From Bretschneidera sinensis (Eukaryota > Streptophyta > Magnoliopsida > Brassicales > Akaniaceae), in the NCBI GenBank assembly GCA_023935145.1, contig CM043699.1:58172638-58236637 (forward strand): a stretch of DNA of 64,000 nucleotides, written 5' to 3'. Position numbers and translations under genes: made by a program. Below are positions 21,208-32,478 of the stretch, piece by piece (within the stretch, counting starts at the first letter, position 1; every line of letters starts with the position of its first letter). The notes under the pieces were generated by a model. The model did no database searches and was not told the DNA's origin. It saw only the letters and a program-made list of their open reading frames with translations.

Positions 21208-21994
21208 CTACTTTCTTTGAAGGTGGCACTTAGTGCCCACATCAAGTGGTTCAAGTGCCCTTGACAGCTGCTGCCTCTCTAATTTTGGTGCCTGGTCAAT
21301 AAAATGGGGAAAAATAGTATTAGTAAGTTCAAGAATTTTAACTTGAGAGTTATACTTACTTGCCGGCTTTGGTGTGCTCTTGGCGGGGTGTACAGCTCTA
21401 TTGATGTCTTTAATCACATTGTCATCCTCTGGCCTAATGTCCAATCTTGTGTCATCATGGTTAGGGATGGTCTCCACTGGATCAATGTGATGGTTCTGAG
21501 AAACTTGCTCAACAACACTTCGCATTAAGCTTATATTAGAGTATTCATTATCATTTTTGGTTGTATTAAATATTTTGAATTCTATTTTCTCATCATTTAC
21601 TGTCATAGTGACAATGCCCCTTTTTACATTAATATTGGTGTCAGCAGTTATCATAAAGGGTCTTCCTAAGATGATGGGGAGTGGCAATGGCATATGACAT
21701 TCTTCCATATCTAAGACAATAAAATTAGCAGGTAAAATAAATTTACCCATTCTTACCAAAACATCCTCGAGGATACCTCTCGGTCGTTTGATGCTTCTGT
21801 CAGCTAATTGCAAAGTGATGGAGGTTGGTTGAAGCTCCCCTAAACCTAGTGTCTCGAATACACCATATTACAGCATATTGACACTCGCTCCCTAGATCCA
21901 ATAGTGCATGCTCGAATAACTGGTCACCTAACCTGCAAGGAATGGTAAAACTACCTAGATCTTTTAGTTTTGGTGGTAATTTTCTTAATAGCAC
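21208..21994 (-). pseudogene. Athila protease remnant (copy B)
   Basis: On the minus strand KLPPKLKDLGSFTIPC leads to HALLDLGSE, where a frameshift falls in the active-site motif. The frame resumes (21813 to 21208) with [19 protein letters not shown], then LPIILGRPFMITADTNINV, the conserved ILGRPF end of the protease that copy A has partly lost. The tail APKLERQQLS marks where RT should begin but does not. It is inactive because of the frameshift. Confidence 0.75.
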
Positions 21995-22003
21995 ATCACT
22001 TAC

Positions 22004-23138
22004 CTATTTAGTCAGAGCTACTGTCTTATGTTCCTGAAACTTCCTTTTGTTAGTGCAACAATCTTTTAAAAACTTAGCATATGCAGGAATTTGTTTAATT
22101 GCATATAATAAATGAATGTTTATTTCCATCTTTTGCAAAGTTTCGAAAATGTCACTCATTTTAGTCTCTTTCTTAGACTTTACTAACCTTTGATGGAAGG
22201 GTGAAGGTGTATTTACCAAAGTTTGGTCCCACAAAGTTTGCTTGCTCATGATATGTAGATGAAAATAAGGGACACGCATCAGTATTATAACCAAATTGGG
22301 AACAAATTGCACATACCTGGAGTGGTGTAGCTGGTGGGTTAGGTGAGGCATTCTGAGCAGCCATGGCTTTAACCAATAGGTCTAGTTTCCTCTCCACAGC
22401 AGTTATCTGAGTAGACGATCCTCCATTTAAATTTACCTCGTACATACCCTTACTTTTTGTTACATGTTTTCCTCGAGAGGAGAACTGCTGAGTGTGTTCA
22501 CTTAGGGTTTCGAAGAGTTCCATCGCTTCTTCGTTGCTTTTCTCCATCAGTACTCCTCCACAACCTGAATCCACAATATTTTTGTTAGTATCACTCAAAC
22601 CTTCATAGAAAGCTTGTACCATTCATCTTGAGGTAGGCTGTGGTGTGGGCATTTGAGTAGCAGCTCGTTGAAGTGTACCCAGGCCTCGAAAAATAGATCT
22701 CCATCCTTTTGTTGGAAGGACTGAATTTCCTTTCTCATTTGCCTTGTCTTTTGGACTGGGAAAAACTTCCTTAAGAATTTGCTAGCCAACTCCTCCCATG
22801 TGTGGATAGAAACTGCAGGCAATGAATTGCACCACAGTTTAGCATTATCTTTTGAAGGAAAAAGGGAAAAGAATTAACCTTATTCCTTTTTGGTCTAAGC
22901 CTCGGATGTGCTGGAATTTTCAAAGATCGAAGAACTCTCGAAGGTACAAGTGTGGGTCCTCATTAGGTGTACCCCTAAAGTGAGTCAGTGCACTGAGTAT
23001 ATGCTGTGATATGTAGTAGTTTTCTTCCGCCTCAGGTTGATACACAATGCACGATGGTTGATCGAGGTTCTGTAGGATGAAGGATTGCTTCATCATCCTC
23101 CGCTCAGGTGGTTGCTCATTGTCGATCTGTTCCGCCAT
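22004..23138 (-). pseudogene. gag: Athila gag remnant (copy B)
   Basis: It begins MAEQIDNEQPPERR at 23138. A capsid-region stop occurs after HLYLREFFDL, a readable block follows (22822-22595, WEELASKFLRKFFP), and the second half opens at 22622 (MVQAFYEGLSDTNKN). The zinc knuckle reads CAICSQFGYNTDACP, with the histidine ligand replaced by tyrosine, so zinc binding is probably lost. Just after it the frame jumps across a deletion of about 500 bp into what is, in copy A, the sequence upstream of the protease. Confidence 0.75.
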
Positions 23139-23560
23139 TGGTACTTCTTCCTCAAATCTTCCTTCTACCTCTTCCGAGTTGTCTCTAAGCCTATGTCGGA
23201 TCGTTCACTCAAGCTCGGTATCGTGGGGGAAGAATGTTGGATGCTTGGATCGAAGCCTGTGCATGAATCGGTGGCAGTCACTTAAGTGCAGCAGTCAAAC
23301 ACTGCTGTTCGGGTAACTTTCTGCCTCAATTGCGCTTGATCGCATAGGAGGGTGCGCTCGATCACAGGTGGCATAGAAAGCTCTGCTGGAGTGCCTGAAA
23401 CAGAAAACAAAAAGAATTCGATTAGGGTTGTAAAATAAAAATAAGATGAAAATAGAAACTAAAAATTTTTGACATTTTTGACAAAAATAGAAATATAATG
23501 AAAAGGAATTAATGATTAAACTAAATGAAAAAAGTAATTATGAAAAAAAATTTAAGCACA

Positions 23561-23577
23561 ATCCCCGGAACGGTGCA
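23561..23577 (-). promoter_or_regulatory. Degenerate Athila PBS (copy B)
   Basis: On the minus strand TGCACCGTTCCGGGGAT is a decayed form of TGGCGCCGTTGCCGGGGA, placed just inside the outer LTR. Confidence 0.65.
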
Positions 23578-23583
23578 AAAACT

Positions 23584-24855
23584 TGTTGTGCGTTTATCTG
23601 CCTAAATAAATAAGTAAATAATCGTACTTGTTTTACTTGCAGGTGCACAAGGTCAATGGTAGCATAGTGTGCAAGTGCGAGATCATTTCCACAGAGATTG
23701 GTGTATTTCGATTTAGAATTAGTTTCCCAAAGTAAAAAGGGAAATAAATGTGAAGTGTGAGTTAATAATGATAAGGACATAGGGTTGTGATATCCACCAC
23801 TAATTACACTTTCCTACCAAGTAAGGTGCCAATGCTCTAGCCTTATTATGAATACCTAATGGTTGCCAACCTAAGGGCTTGGTCCACAACTTAGGCTATT
23901 AATCTCCCTAAGCAACGAGTTAGGCATGGTGTATACTCTAACTCTTTTCTCTCTTAAGGGATTCATCATGGGTGTATACTAAGTTGTTCCTTAAGAGAGC
24001 GTAAGGGCTGTGGAGATCAGCAACCATACGGGACCTAGGGCTTTGTCCGCTCCCCGTTTCCCATGTTGATCAACCCAAGAATCTGGTGTGGATATCTTTT
24101 GTTACTTTTGTTGAACCTAGGACTCAGTCATCCAAATTGATTCAACTAACCAATCCATACCACATGCATAAGTTGAGCAGACACATATATATAAGGAATT
24201 TAAATACAAACAGGTATTAATCAAGTTAAGCATTATAACATGGCTATAGACAAAGGTAATCAATGAATATATATGTGGAAAAGCGTAACTAAGGCTTCAA
24301 TCGAGCCCTATAAGAGTTTAGTTACATATGCTAGTTGAACTAAACATTATAACCATAATGAAACAAAAACAGAAAAATAAAACTCGAAGAAGACTCGGGA
24401 GACGAGTCGTCAGTTCCTCGTCTAAGCTTGCAACTTCAAGTGTCCAAACAAAAGGTATGGTTTCTATGTTTTACAAGGCTATATATAGGGCCCTAAGGGT
24501 GCCCCAAAACCCTAATTTCCTGTTTGAGGTCCGGAGACTTCTTTCTATATCTGGCTCTGCCGCCTCTGGAGTGTATGTGCTTGAGCGTATGCGAGCTGCG
24601 CTCAAGCGCATGAGTGCGCTCGAGCCTTCTAAGTGTGTGCTCGTGCCCAAGGGAGGTGCGCTCGAGCGCACCTTGTTGTATTTGCAGAACTTTACTTTTC
24701 ATCCCTTAAAGCTCCAAAATGTCATCTTTTCTCCCAAGCCCTGTGAAAATCACATAAAACACGAAAATGAAATAGAATATACTAAAATAGATAAACAAAG
24801 AGCCTAACAAGCGTAAATTAGAGGGCTTAAATATGACTATATAAGCACTTATCAA
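23584..24855 (-). repeat. Athila B outer (5') LTR
   Basis: This LTR is 1272 bp. Palindromic words lie at 24565-24680 and a TATA box at 24479. The terminal TCACA has become TCAA, followed by TGACA, which matches the left flank at 7462-7466. Confidence 0.8.
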
Positions 24856-24860
24856 TGACA

Positions 24861-25357
24861 AACTAATAACTTTTAACACTGAAAGAAATTGACTTTTGGG
24901 CTTTGAAGTATTGATATTTTGGGTTAATTAAGAAAAGACTTGATTAAAATTTAATCAAGTAGGATCTATTCCAAAAATGATTTTTTTTCAAACTATTTGG
25001 GCTAAGAGGACCCATCCATAAGTGGATTTAGATACATTCAATGGGCTTTTATATACAAAACCGAAACCCGTTTTATAAGATCAAAGTAATACTATGGATA
25101 AACGCGCATAGCAAGAGGGTCCAAATTAAACATTGAATTAAATGGGCTTTCTTTTCTTTTATTCTTTGCATTCAAAGTCCATCATAGGTCTTAAATTGGG
25201 TTACTTTCCTTATGCTTGGTGTAGATCTCCCAGTGGCAGATTAAGAATAAAGCTTCTTGGATATGAAAGTTCAAGCTTAGAAAGAAGTTTAGTGGAAGGT
25301 TCAGTATTCATAGCTGGCTTAATTTTAAAGGAAGACACAGAATAAAGATCAAGCTCA
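24861..25357 (+). other. Tat/Ogre leader, continued
   Basis: This resumes the interrupted leader and ends at the gag start codon at 25358. Short frames here show no domain. Confidence 0.5.
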
Positions 25358-26233
25358 ATGGTAAAGGGAAACATAAGTGGAAACAATAGCCATGATAACA
25401 TGAAGGAGCTGAAGGACTACTTGACCACTTTGATAGCCGACATGATTTAAAGAATACTTACCTCAAAAGAAAGGTCATCCAAGAAAGATTCGCAAGAGTC
25501 TGGTGGAGAGAAAGAGGGGTATTTCTTAGATGAAGAAGAGTACCTTCGAGAGAATGAAAAGGGGGAGGTTAGTTTGGAAGTAAAGAGTATAAGTGAGAAA
25601 TTTAAAAAAAAAATGCAATTTGCCCTCTAAAAGTCTCAAGGGTTAGATGGTTATCCATTTGATATTGATGGACTCTACTCCAATCCAAGGGGGAACTTGC
25701 GCCCAAGTTTAAAATGCTAGATACGGACAAGTTCAATGTATCTAGCGATCTAAAGACCCATTTAGGGCAATATGTGGGCCTTTTAAAGTCCTTTGGCATA
25801 GATAATGAACAACTGGCTGCTTCTTTCCCTAACTCTCTTACTAGGGCTGCACTGAAGTGGTTTTATTCTTAAGAGCCTAATATCATGAAGGATTGGGAAG
25901 ATATGGCTTAAGCTTTCATCAACTAGTATGCCTATAACACGTAGTTGGACATCATGATCTGTGATCTTGAGACTAGAAAGCAGAAGTCCAACAAGACATT
26001 TTCTGAGTTCATATCACATTAGCTAATCAAGGTAACCAAGATGGCTTCAAGGCCTTAGAAAAGGACGAAGTAAGAATTGTTATGAGAAACTTGCAACATG
26101 TGTGCCACCAAAAGATGTTTGCCATGGCAATTGCTAACTTTTAGCAATTAATAGACTCAGGTACACAAGTAGAATATGCAATTGTTGAAAGAAAACTTGA
26201 AAACACTAGTGGGAACTTTTCCAAGAAGAGTGG
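25358..26233 (+). pseudogene. gag: Tat/Ogre gag remnant, N-terminal and capsid part
   Basis: The frame starts MVKGNISGNNSHDNMKEL. An acidic/basic region (EEEYLRENEKGEV) precedes the capsid block: RPKFKMLDTDKFNVSSDL, then HLGQYVGLLKSFGIDNEQL and LTRAALKWFYS, typical of Tat/Ogre retrotransposon gag. Several TAA/TAG stops interrupt it (for example in DMI*, WFYS*, MA*AF). The chromovirus insertion at 26234 cuts it, and the zinc-knuckle part lies at 41473-42150. It is long dead. Confidence 0.7.
26229..26233. repeat. Target duplication AGTGG of chromovirus C (left)
   Basis: AGTGG here and GGTGG at 41473-41477 differ by one base. They flank the full 26234-41472 block and show that it entered the Ogre gag as one unit before its own nested insertions. 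Confidence 0.65.
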
Positions 26234-28267
26234 TGTGATACCTGTGCTCTTAGAGTATGGGTAAAGAAGTAATTTGATAAATATGACACGGAATTAAAAT
26301 AATATACGTGTGAAAGATTTATTATGGAATAAAACAATTCTTTTGAAAAAAAAACTAGATGCATGGTGGTGTAGTTACAAAGAAAAAGAAGAAGAAAAAA
26401 AAAAGAAAAAAGAAAAGTATACAAAAAAAATGTGGCAACACTTGGAATCCAGGTGTTGCTAAAAGAGAAAGATTGAGTGTTGTGTATATCACTGCATGAT
26501 ACACAACATAAAAGGTGAAACAGTGGGGGGAGGGGGGGTGGGGGGCACAAATTTGCTTATATATACACTTTGTTCTTAATTTTAGTTATTCTTACCAAAT
26601 CTTGATTGGTTTTCTTCCTTATACAATTCAAACTACTCTATTTCCCTAAACACTTGGGGACCGAAATAAATGTTGAAAGAGTAAAATTTTGAAGGGGTTT
26701 ACGATAGAATTTTATAGAGAGTCACGGGAAGCTCTAAGGAAGACAGAAGGTAATAATATAAAGTTTATTTTTGAAATTTAGCATACATGAAATTTCCCAG
26801 AATTCAATGTGGGAATTTTCAAAGGGTGTGAATTATGAAGGAATTGAAGAATAAATTAGAAATTTTAACATAAATATTATGTCAGGTGTTGACGTTTAGC
26901 AACCAGGGAAAATTGCTAAAAAGAGCAGGAAAGGCAAGAAAGGCAAGGAGGTGATCCACGAGTAACTCTAAGTGCTACATTGTGAGTTAGATTTACTTTA
27001 AGTAATTAATATAAATATGAAATACATAGTGATAATATTAGAATAAACTATTAACTTATGATTTGGTTGTAGATGAAAAATTGGTTGATAGGTATGATAG
27101 GAATAATTGATGTGTAGAAAATTATTATATGAGAAGTAATATTATTAGAATAATGAGTCGATTTAATAATAAAAATGATAAATAAATTTCTTGACGAGCT
27201 ATGGTTGATGATTTGATATGATTTATGAGGAGAAGAATTTAACAAAAAATTTCAAATAATAATTTCCAAATAATGAGGATAGCTAATTTAAATGTTTGAA
27301 TACATACTTGTTTTTATATATTATTCATATGCATATATATGGAAATAAAAGAACTAAGAAGGCAGCCGGTCTATATGAAAATAAAAGAACTAGGAGGGCA
27401 GCCGGTCTAAATGAAAATAAAAGAACCGAGAAGGCACCCTGTCTGAAAGAGAATAAAATAATCGTGAAGGCAGCCGGTCTAAGATAAACATGTCGACATG
27501 TGGGAAGACGTTCCCAATAATAATAACATTTAAATTCATGCATTGCATTTGCTTAAATATTGATTGTTATTACTTGAGATGCTAAAGTGCTATTCATGAT
27601 TGTAAATTTATGGATAGATAAATGAGTCACCCAGAGTGACAACTATGCTGAGAAGAAATATGGAAATCTGAAATGATGAGAATTATTTGGGTGACTGATT
27701 ATATTCTGTGAACCTCATAATGAGGTAATTATGAGATAGAATTAATAATCTCAAGGTGATGATTAACTATATGAGAAGAAGAGATTTATAAAGGATGGAG
27801 ATTTGATATGAGTAGTGATAATAGAACGTTATTATAAAAATATATGAGATATAGATGGATGAATATTGGAAGACTAATTATACAAATTGCATACTTGTAG
27901 TAAGTTTAATTCATTGAGCTTGTGAATCTCACTCCTCATTGTACTATGATTTCTGGTAGTAGACAAGACAAATAGTTTGGTGAGTTTAGATTCAGACGAA
28001 GTTATTATTTGTAAGCCACGTAGTTCACATCCTCAGACTAATGGAAAACAAAAATAAAAATTTATTTGTAAATATTAATGCATATTACGTTGTATATAAT
28101 GTTAAGTCAAAATCTGAATGATGTATCTCCCTTGTTGAGGGTTGAGGATTGATGTAAAAATTGTAGTTGGTATTATTTTTTTATTGTTGCATATACGTGT
28201 CATATTGAGATTTTCAAAATGTGACAACATTGTATCGGGGGTGGCCAACCCGGGATGGGTCGTTACA
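26234..28267 (+). repeat. Chromovirus C 5' LTR
   Basis: This LTR is 2034 bp. A TATA-like 'ttatatatac' lies near 26558, and a minisatellite lies at 27342-27485. The end GGTCGTTACA is followed directly by the PBS region. Confidence 0.8.
27342..27485 (+). repeat. LTR minisatellite, about 36 bp unit, four copies
   Basis: Units built on 'aaaagaaccgagaaggca' plus 'gccggtct' repeat four times. The 3' LTR (40630-40695) has about two. An apparent repetitive peptide (AAGL.ENKRT) over this stretch is only the minisatellite read as protein. Confidence 0.75.
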
Positions 28268-28271
28268 ATTT

Positions 28272-28283
28272 TAGTATCAGAGC
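28272..28283 (+). promoter_or_regulatory. PBS of chromovirus C
   Basis: TAGTATCAGAGC differs by one base from the tRNA-iMet site. The related element E has the intact TGGTATCAGAGC. Confidence 0.7.
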
Positions 28284-28339
28284 ATTAGGTTTTATGATTC
28301 TGTAGACTGCATAAGAATTTAAAGAAAGTAGAAGATTAA

Positions 28340-29580
28340 AATAAATTATATTTTAATGAATAGTATGAGGATGACACGTGGACGTACTAGAGCTAGAGTT
28401 GTTGATTCGAGATGGCGTGGTAGGCCTCCAATCTTTTGACTAGTCGAGTGAGTCTGAATCTGTGGTTCCTAGAAAGGAACCTGTTAACAGTATAATTGAT
28501 ATTAGTAGAGGTGTAAGATAATCTGAAGTTGAAAGAGATGAGCTATGATAAGCTCTTGCTCATGCTCTTGAGAAAATGTTTGTAACAAATAATAGAATTG
28601 ATAGTCTATATAATAGACTAGATGAACAGGCTAGAGCAGTGCTTGAGGTTGTTGTAAATCCAGTAATGGTAGACGTTCAAAAGGGGAAAAATAAGTTTAT
28701 GCACGAGATGCAGGGAGATTGTTTTGTTAAATATATTAAGTTGAATGCTTTGTTGTCTAAAAGATCTATGAATCCTTTTGAGCCTGAGCTATGGGTGAAA
28801 CTTGTAGAGAGATTATTTGGGTACTTTACTAGTGACTAACAAACAAAGGGTCGCATTTGCTTCGTTTGAGTTAGAAGGAGAAGCTTTAAAATAACGGGAG
28901 ATACTCTCCCCAAGGAAGTGTATATGTTGATAGACCCTTATAATGGAATTGGTTTAAGGAGGTTTTCCTTGATAAATACTTTCCTTATACCTTTAGAGCC
29001 CAACAAGAGAGAAATTTTATTTATTTGAGGAAAATATATTGATTATGGCTCAGTATGATAGGATTTGTGGGTTTGTCGAGGTTTGTACCAGAAATGGTAG
29101 ACCTTGAGGAGAAAAATGTAAGAAGTTCATAGATGAACTACATTTTGAGATTAAATCGAAACTATCTTACATGAGGCATATGAATTATGCTAGGTTGGTG
29201 GATATAGCACTACAGATTGAGAAAGATGTGACGGAGTTTAGAGGTAGGAGGGATTGACTGAAGAGGTCTAGATTTGAGGGACCTAGAGGTGGTAGTAGTA
29301 TGAGTGTACAGAGGGGGAGACCACCCTAAAGGGGGGTGTTCCTTGTTACAGGGAACTATAATACAGAGCCAGAGGTAAGCAGGATCTGTTGTTTCTGTAG
29401 CTCAGAGTAATATCGATGGGACCCTTAGATTTGGGAGACAATTTATGGGAACTGTGAGTCATGGCAGAGGAAGTAAGTATGCCACCAAGGAGAAGTGGAA
29501 ATCTGATGTATGATCGAGAAACAAAAGTTTATTATAAATATAATTAGATAAGATATTTATCTTATAATTGCCCTAATTTA
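28340..29580 (+). pseudogene. gag: Chromovirus C gag remnant
   Basis: A basic N-terminus (MTRGRTRAR) precedes an open block at 28576-28839 with FVKYIKLNALLSKRSMNPFE and ending ERLFGYFTSD. Scattered readable segments run through 29230 (matrix/capsid part of a chromovirus gag). A half zinc knuckle, CFVCRKGGHI, lies near 29585 and is directly fused to the protease start, so the second half of the knuckle and the linker are missing. Stops and shifts are frequent. Confidence 0.65.
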
Positions 29581-29587
29581 AAGTGTT

Positions 29588-29872
29588 TTGTATGTAGAAA
29601 AGGTGGACATATCAATGTTGGTTGATACTAGTGCAACCCATTCTTTTGCATCCAATGTATTTATGAAGTTTATTGATGCATGTATTAGTCCTTTGATGCA
29701 TAATAGTATTGTTGAAATTCCCACTGGAGATAAAGTGATAATCATAAATATTTACAAGGGTTGTGTGATTCGTATAAGTGATAGAGAATATGAAGTTGAT
29801 TTATTACCTTTGAATATGATAGATTTTCATTTAATTTTGGGAATGAATTGGTTGTCGACGTACTACGCCTAG
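29588..29872 (+). pseudogene. Chromovirus C protease
   Basis: This aspartic protease cleaves the polyprotein. The readable frame contains LVDTSATHSFAS where active enzymes have D-S/T-G-A-T-H-S-F, so the catalytic glycine is replaced by serine. The downstream flap and the conserved LLPLNMIDFHLILGMNWLS motif are intact. The frame starts within the zinc-knuckle sequence, and the usual 60-70 residue linker is absent, as in element E. Confidence 0.75.
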
Positions 29873-30067
29873 GTTGATTGTTCCAGAAAGAATATAGTAT
29901 TCAAGATATGGACATGAGGAGTTTAACTTTCAGGGAGAACATAAGATACTCTCGAACTATCTTATTTTGCTCTGACTACTAGTAGATGGTTGAAGAAGGG
30001 TTCTGAGGAGTATTTGGCATACATAATGGATTCTAAAAAGGAAAATAGGAAGTTAGAATAAATCTTA

Positions 30068-30489
30068 GTGGTGAAAGATTATTCTAATGTATCTCTTGAT
30101 GAGTTGTCTAGTTTGTCTCCCAGTAGAAAAATTAAATTCTCTATTGATGTGATACCAGGTTCATCACATATATCTATAGCACCCTACAGAGTGACACCCA
30201 CTGAGTTAAGAAATTTGAAAGTTCAAGATTTGTTAGATAAACAATTTATTCGATTTAGTGTGTCACCTTGGGGAGCCCTATATTGTTTGTGAAGAACAAA
30301 GATAGAATGATGAGATTGTGTATAGACTATAGATAGTTGAATAAGATAACCGTTAAGAACAAATATCTTTTACCCAAGATAGATAATTTATTTGAGAAGT
30401 TGCAGGGAGCTAGGGTATTTTCTAAGATAGACCTGAGATCAGGTTATCACTCATTTGAGAATAAAAGAAGGTGACATGTCTAAGACTAT
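30068..30489 (+). pseudogene. Chromovirus C reverse transcriptase, N-terminal part
   Basis: The start region is open: SRKIKFSIDVIPGSSHISIA, then PYRVTPTELRNLKVQ and DKQFIRFSVSPWGA, the conserved lead-in to the RT palm. A frameshift follows at about 30285, and decayed palm motifs run to 30489, where a solo LTR interrupts it. The downstream half resumes at 31691. Confidence 0.75.
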
Positions 30490-31685
30490 TGTAGACTGAG
30501 GTTTCAACCCAAGAGGGGGGGTGAATTGGGTTTTTAAAAACTTTCGCGGATTAAACATAAGTTTATAAAAACAGATAAATCAACAAGCATGTAAACAAGT
30601 AATGTGCTGTAAATAAAGAGTTTAAGGAATAGAGGATGCAAACTCAGTTTATAGTGGTTCGACAATATCGGATTCGTTCTGACCCTATGTCCACTCTCTT
30701 CAAGGAACCTCTTTGAAGTAATCCACTAAGAAACTTAGTCGTGTAACTTCATGGGTGTTGTACAAACCTTACAATCCCTTTTCTCTCGGAAGCAAACCCC
30801 TTCCTTATGGAAGCCAAACCCTTCCTTTCAGAAGAAAATCCCTTTACAATAAATATTGTTAAGAAAATAGTAGAGAAACAGCAATGTAAGCTTATACAAC
30901 TGAATAATATCTCTCTTTCAAGGTAAAGCTTGAAGAATAGCTCAACAATTTATTTTCAAAACTTTTTGAGTATCAATGAGTAAAAACTTGATTGAATGTG
31001 TATTCTCCTCTTTTGAAATGCTCAATAGAGTGAGTTTATATAGCCTTAATGTTATATGGCCATTTTTAACAGATTTGGTTCAAATTTGAGCAAGTTGTTC
31101 TGAATTCTCACGTTCCAACAGTCATATTTTTTGAATACCCAGTCGACTGGGTCATGCTTAAAAATCACATTTTTAAGGCTGTTGAAGGTACCAATCGACT
31201 AGGTATGACTTACCAGTTGACTGGAAACCTTCTGTCCAAATTACCAGTTGACTGGGTATGACTTACCAGTCAACTAGGAAACTTTTGTCCAAAGTTCCAG
31301 TCGACTGGTATGTTTGATCCAGTCGATTGGGGACATACTGTCCCTTATACCAAAAGACTGGTATAAGTGCCCAGTCGATTGGGTTGCTTTACAACCCAGT
31401 TTTCATGTTTTGAAGAGATTTTAATTTTAAAACATTTGATTAAAAGGTTTTGTCAAAATGCTTTTCAAAAAAAGCCATTGGACAAGCTGATTACCTGAAC
31501 AAGTGAGACTTACAACTTGTTTATAATACCTTAGACCTATACTAGTTCTTCTGTCTTCACTTGGGTTGAGTTCTTGCACCTTGATCCTTGGTTGAATGCT
31601 CTTATTGCTTAATACACTTAGATAGCATCGTTAGTATGATAAGAGTTGTGTTTTGTCATCATTAAAATATATGTGAGGGTCAACA
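30490..31685 (+). mobile_element. Solo LTR, 1196 bp
   Basis: TGTAGACTGAGG to GGGTCAACA with no internal region, flanked by ACTAT (30485-30489) and ACTAC (31686-31690), a 5 bp duplication with one change. The uninterrupted sequence in element E (near 56230) confirms the empty site. It contains a TATA-like TTTATATAG at 31035 and seven or more variants of CCAGTCGACTGG between 31138 and 31385. Solo LTRs arise by recombination between the two LTRs of an element. The parent family is not identifiable. Confidence 0.85.
31138..31385. repeat. CCAGTCGACTGG palindromic word cluster
   Basis: Variants such as CCAGTCGACTGG, CCAGTTGACTGG, CCAGTCGATTGG and CCAATCGACTAGG recur about every 30-50 bp inside the solo LTR, downstream of its TATA box. 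Confidence 0.8.
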
Positions 31686-31690
31686 ACTAC

Positions 31691-32110
31691 TTTTAGGACA
31701 CATTATGGTCATAAGTTTCTGTGATGCCAATTGAGTTGACTAATGTTCCAGAAACATTCATGAATTTGATGAATAAAATGTTTAAACCATTTATTAATAA
31801 TTTTTGGTTGTGTTCATTGATAACACCTTGGTATATTCTAAGACTAAGTAAGAACATATAAAACATTTAGAAATTGTGTTGAAGATTTTGAGGAGAGATA
31901 GATTGTATGATATAATTTCCTAAATGTGAATTTTGGCTGAATGAAATAACTTTCTTGGAACATGTAATATCTAGAGATGGCATAACAGTTGATCCATAAA
32001 AGGTAGAGGCAATGTTGAGTTGGGAGAGACCAACTAATGTAACTGAGATTAGAATCTTCTTGGGGTTAGCTGCTTATTATAGAAGATTCATTCAAAATTT
32101 TTCTATTATC
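31691..32110 (+). pseudogene. Chromovirus C reverse transcriptase, C-terminal part
   Basis: This continues the RT after the solo LTR. The catalytic strand, normally F-x-D-D, reads FIDN (near 31820) in VFIDNTLVYS, followed by the thumb region with GITVDP-like and LGLAAYYRRFI segments in broken frames. RT function is lost. Confidence 0.7.
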
Positions 32111-32129
32111 GCAGTACTATTGATTTGAT

Positions 32130-32455
32130 TAACCAGGAAAGAGATGAGATTTTTATGGTGTGGGAAGTATAAGAAAAGTTTCCAATTACTAAAGGAGAAA
32201 TTGACTACAGCTCCAGTATTGGTGCTTCCTTCTAGTGATAAAGGATTTGTGATATATAGTGATGCATCCTATCAAGAATTCGGATGGATGCAACATAGAA
32301 AAGTAATGACATATGCTTCTAAGCAATTGAGGAATAGTGAGAGAAATTACCCTACCCATGATTTAGAGTTGGCTGCTATAGTGTTTACTTTAAAGATTGG
32401 AGACATCATCTGTATAAAACCACTTGTGAGATATTTACTTATGACAAGAGTTTGA
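32130..32455 (+). pseudogene. Chromovirus C RNase H
   Basis: The frame contains [20 protein letters not shown] with the first catalytic aspartate, [20 protein letters not shown] with the conserved glutamate region, and VFTLK. RNase H removes the RNA strand during reverse transcription. The C-terminal part (WRHYLYG region) is frame-shifted. Confidence 0.75.
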
Positions 32456-32478
32456 CATATTTACCTACCTAGGGAGAG

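Larger units (their letters stand above)
7467..24855. mobile_element. Tail-to-tail inverted pair of Athila elements
   Basis: Copy A (7467-16279, plus) and copy B (16472-24855, minus) are the same family, each with two LTRs of about 1.25-1.3 kb. Their 3' LTRs face each other across 192 bp of scrambled element sequence. The outer ends share ATGACA, and no target duplication surrounds either copy alone. The pair forms an inverted repeat with arms of over 8 kb, and A and B look roughly as different from each other as an LTR pair within one copy, judged by eye. Both lack RT, RNase H and integrase. Confidence 0.8.
16472..24855 (-). mobile_element. Athila copy B (non-autonomous, reversed)
   Basis: This is the same family and layout as copy A on the minus strand: outer 5' LTR 23584-24855, PBS 23561-23577, gag 22004-23138, protease 21208-21994, extra ORF 19313-20329, 3' module 17777-19210, inner 3' LTR 16472-17776. 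It differs from A by many substitutions and by a deletion of about 500 bp after the zinc knuckle (A 10075-10583 is missing). Confidence 0.8.

Noticed and set aside
27296..27487. Repetitive peptide frame (AAGL.ENKRT repeats)
   Set aside because: It is the LTR minisatellite read in a frame that happens to be open. It lies wholly inside an LTR, and its copy number changes between LTRs.
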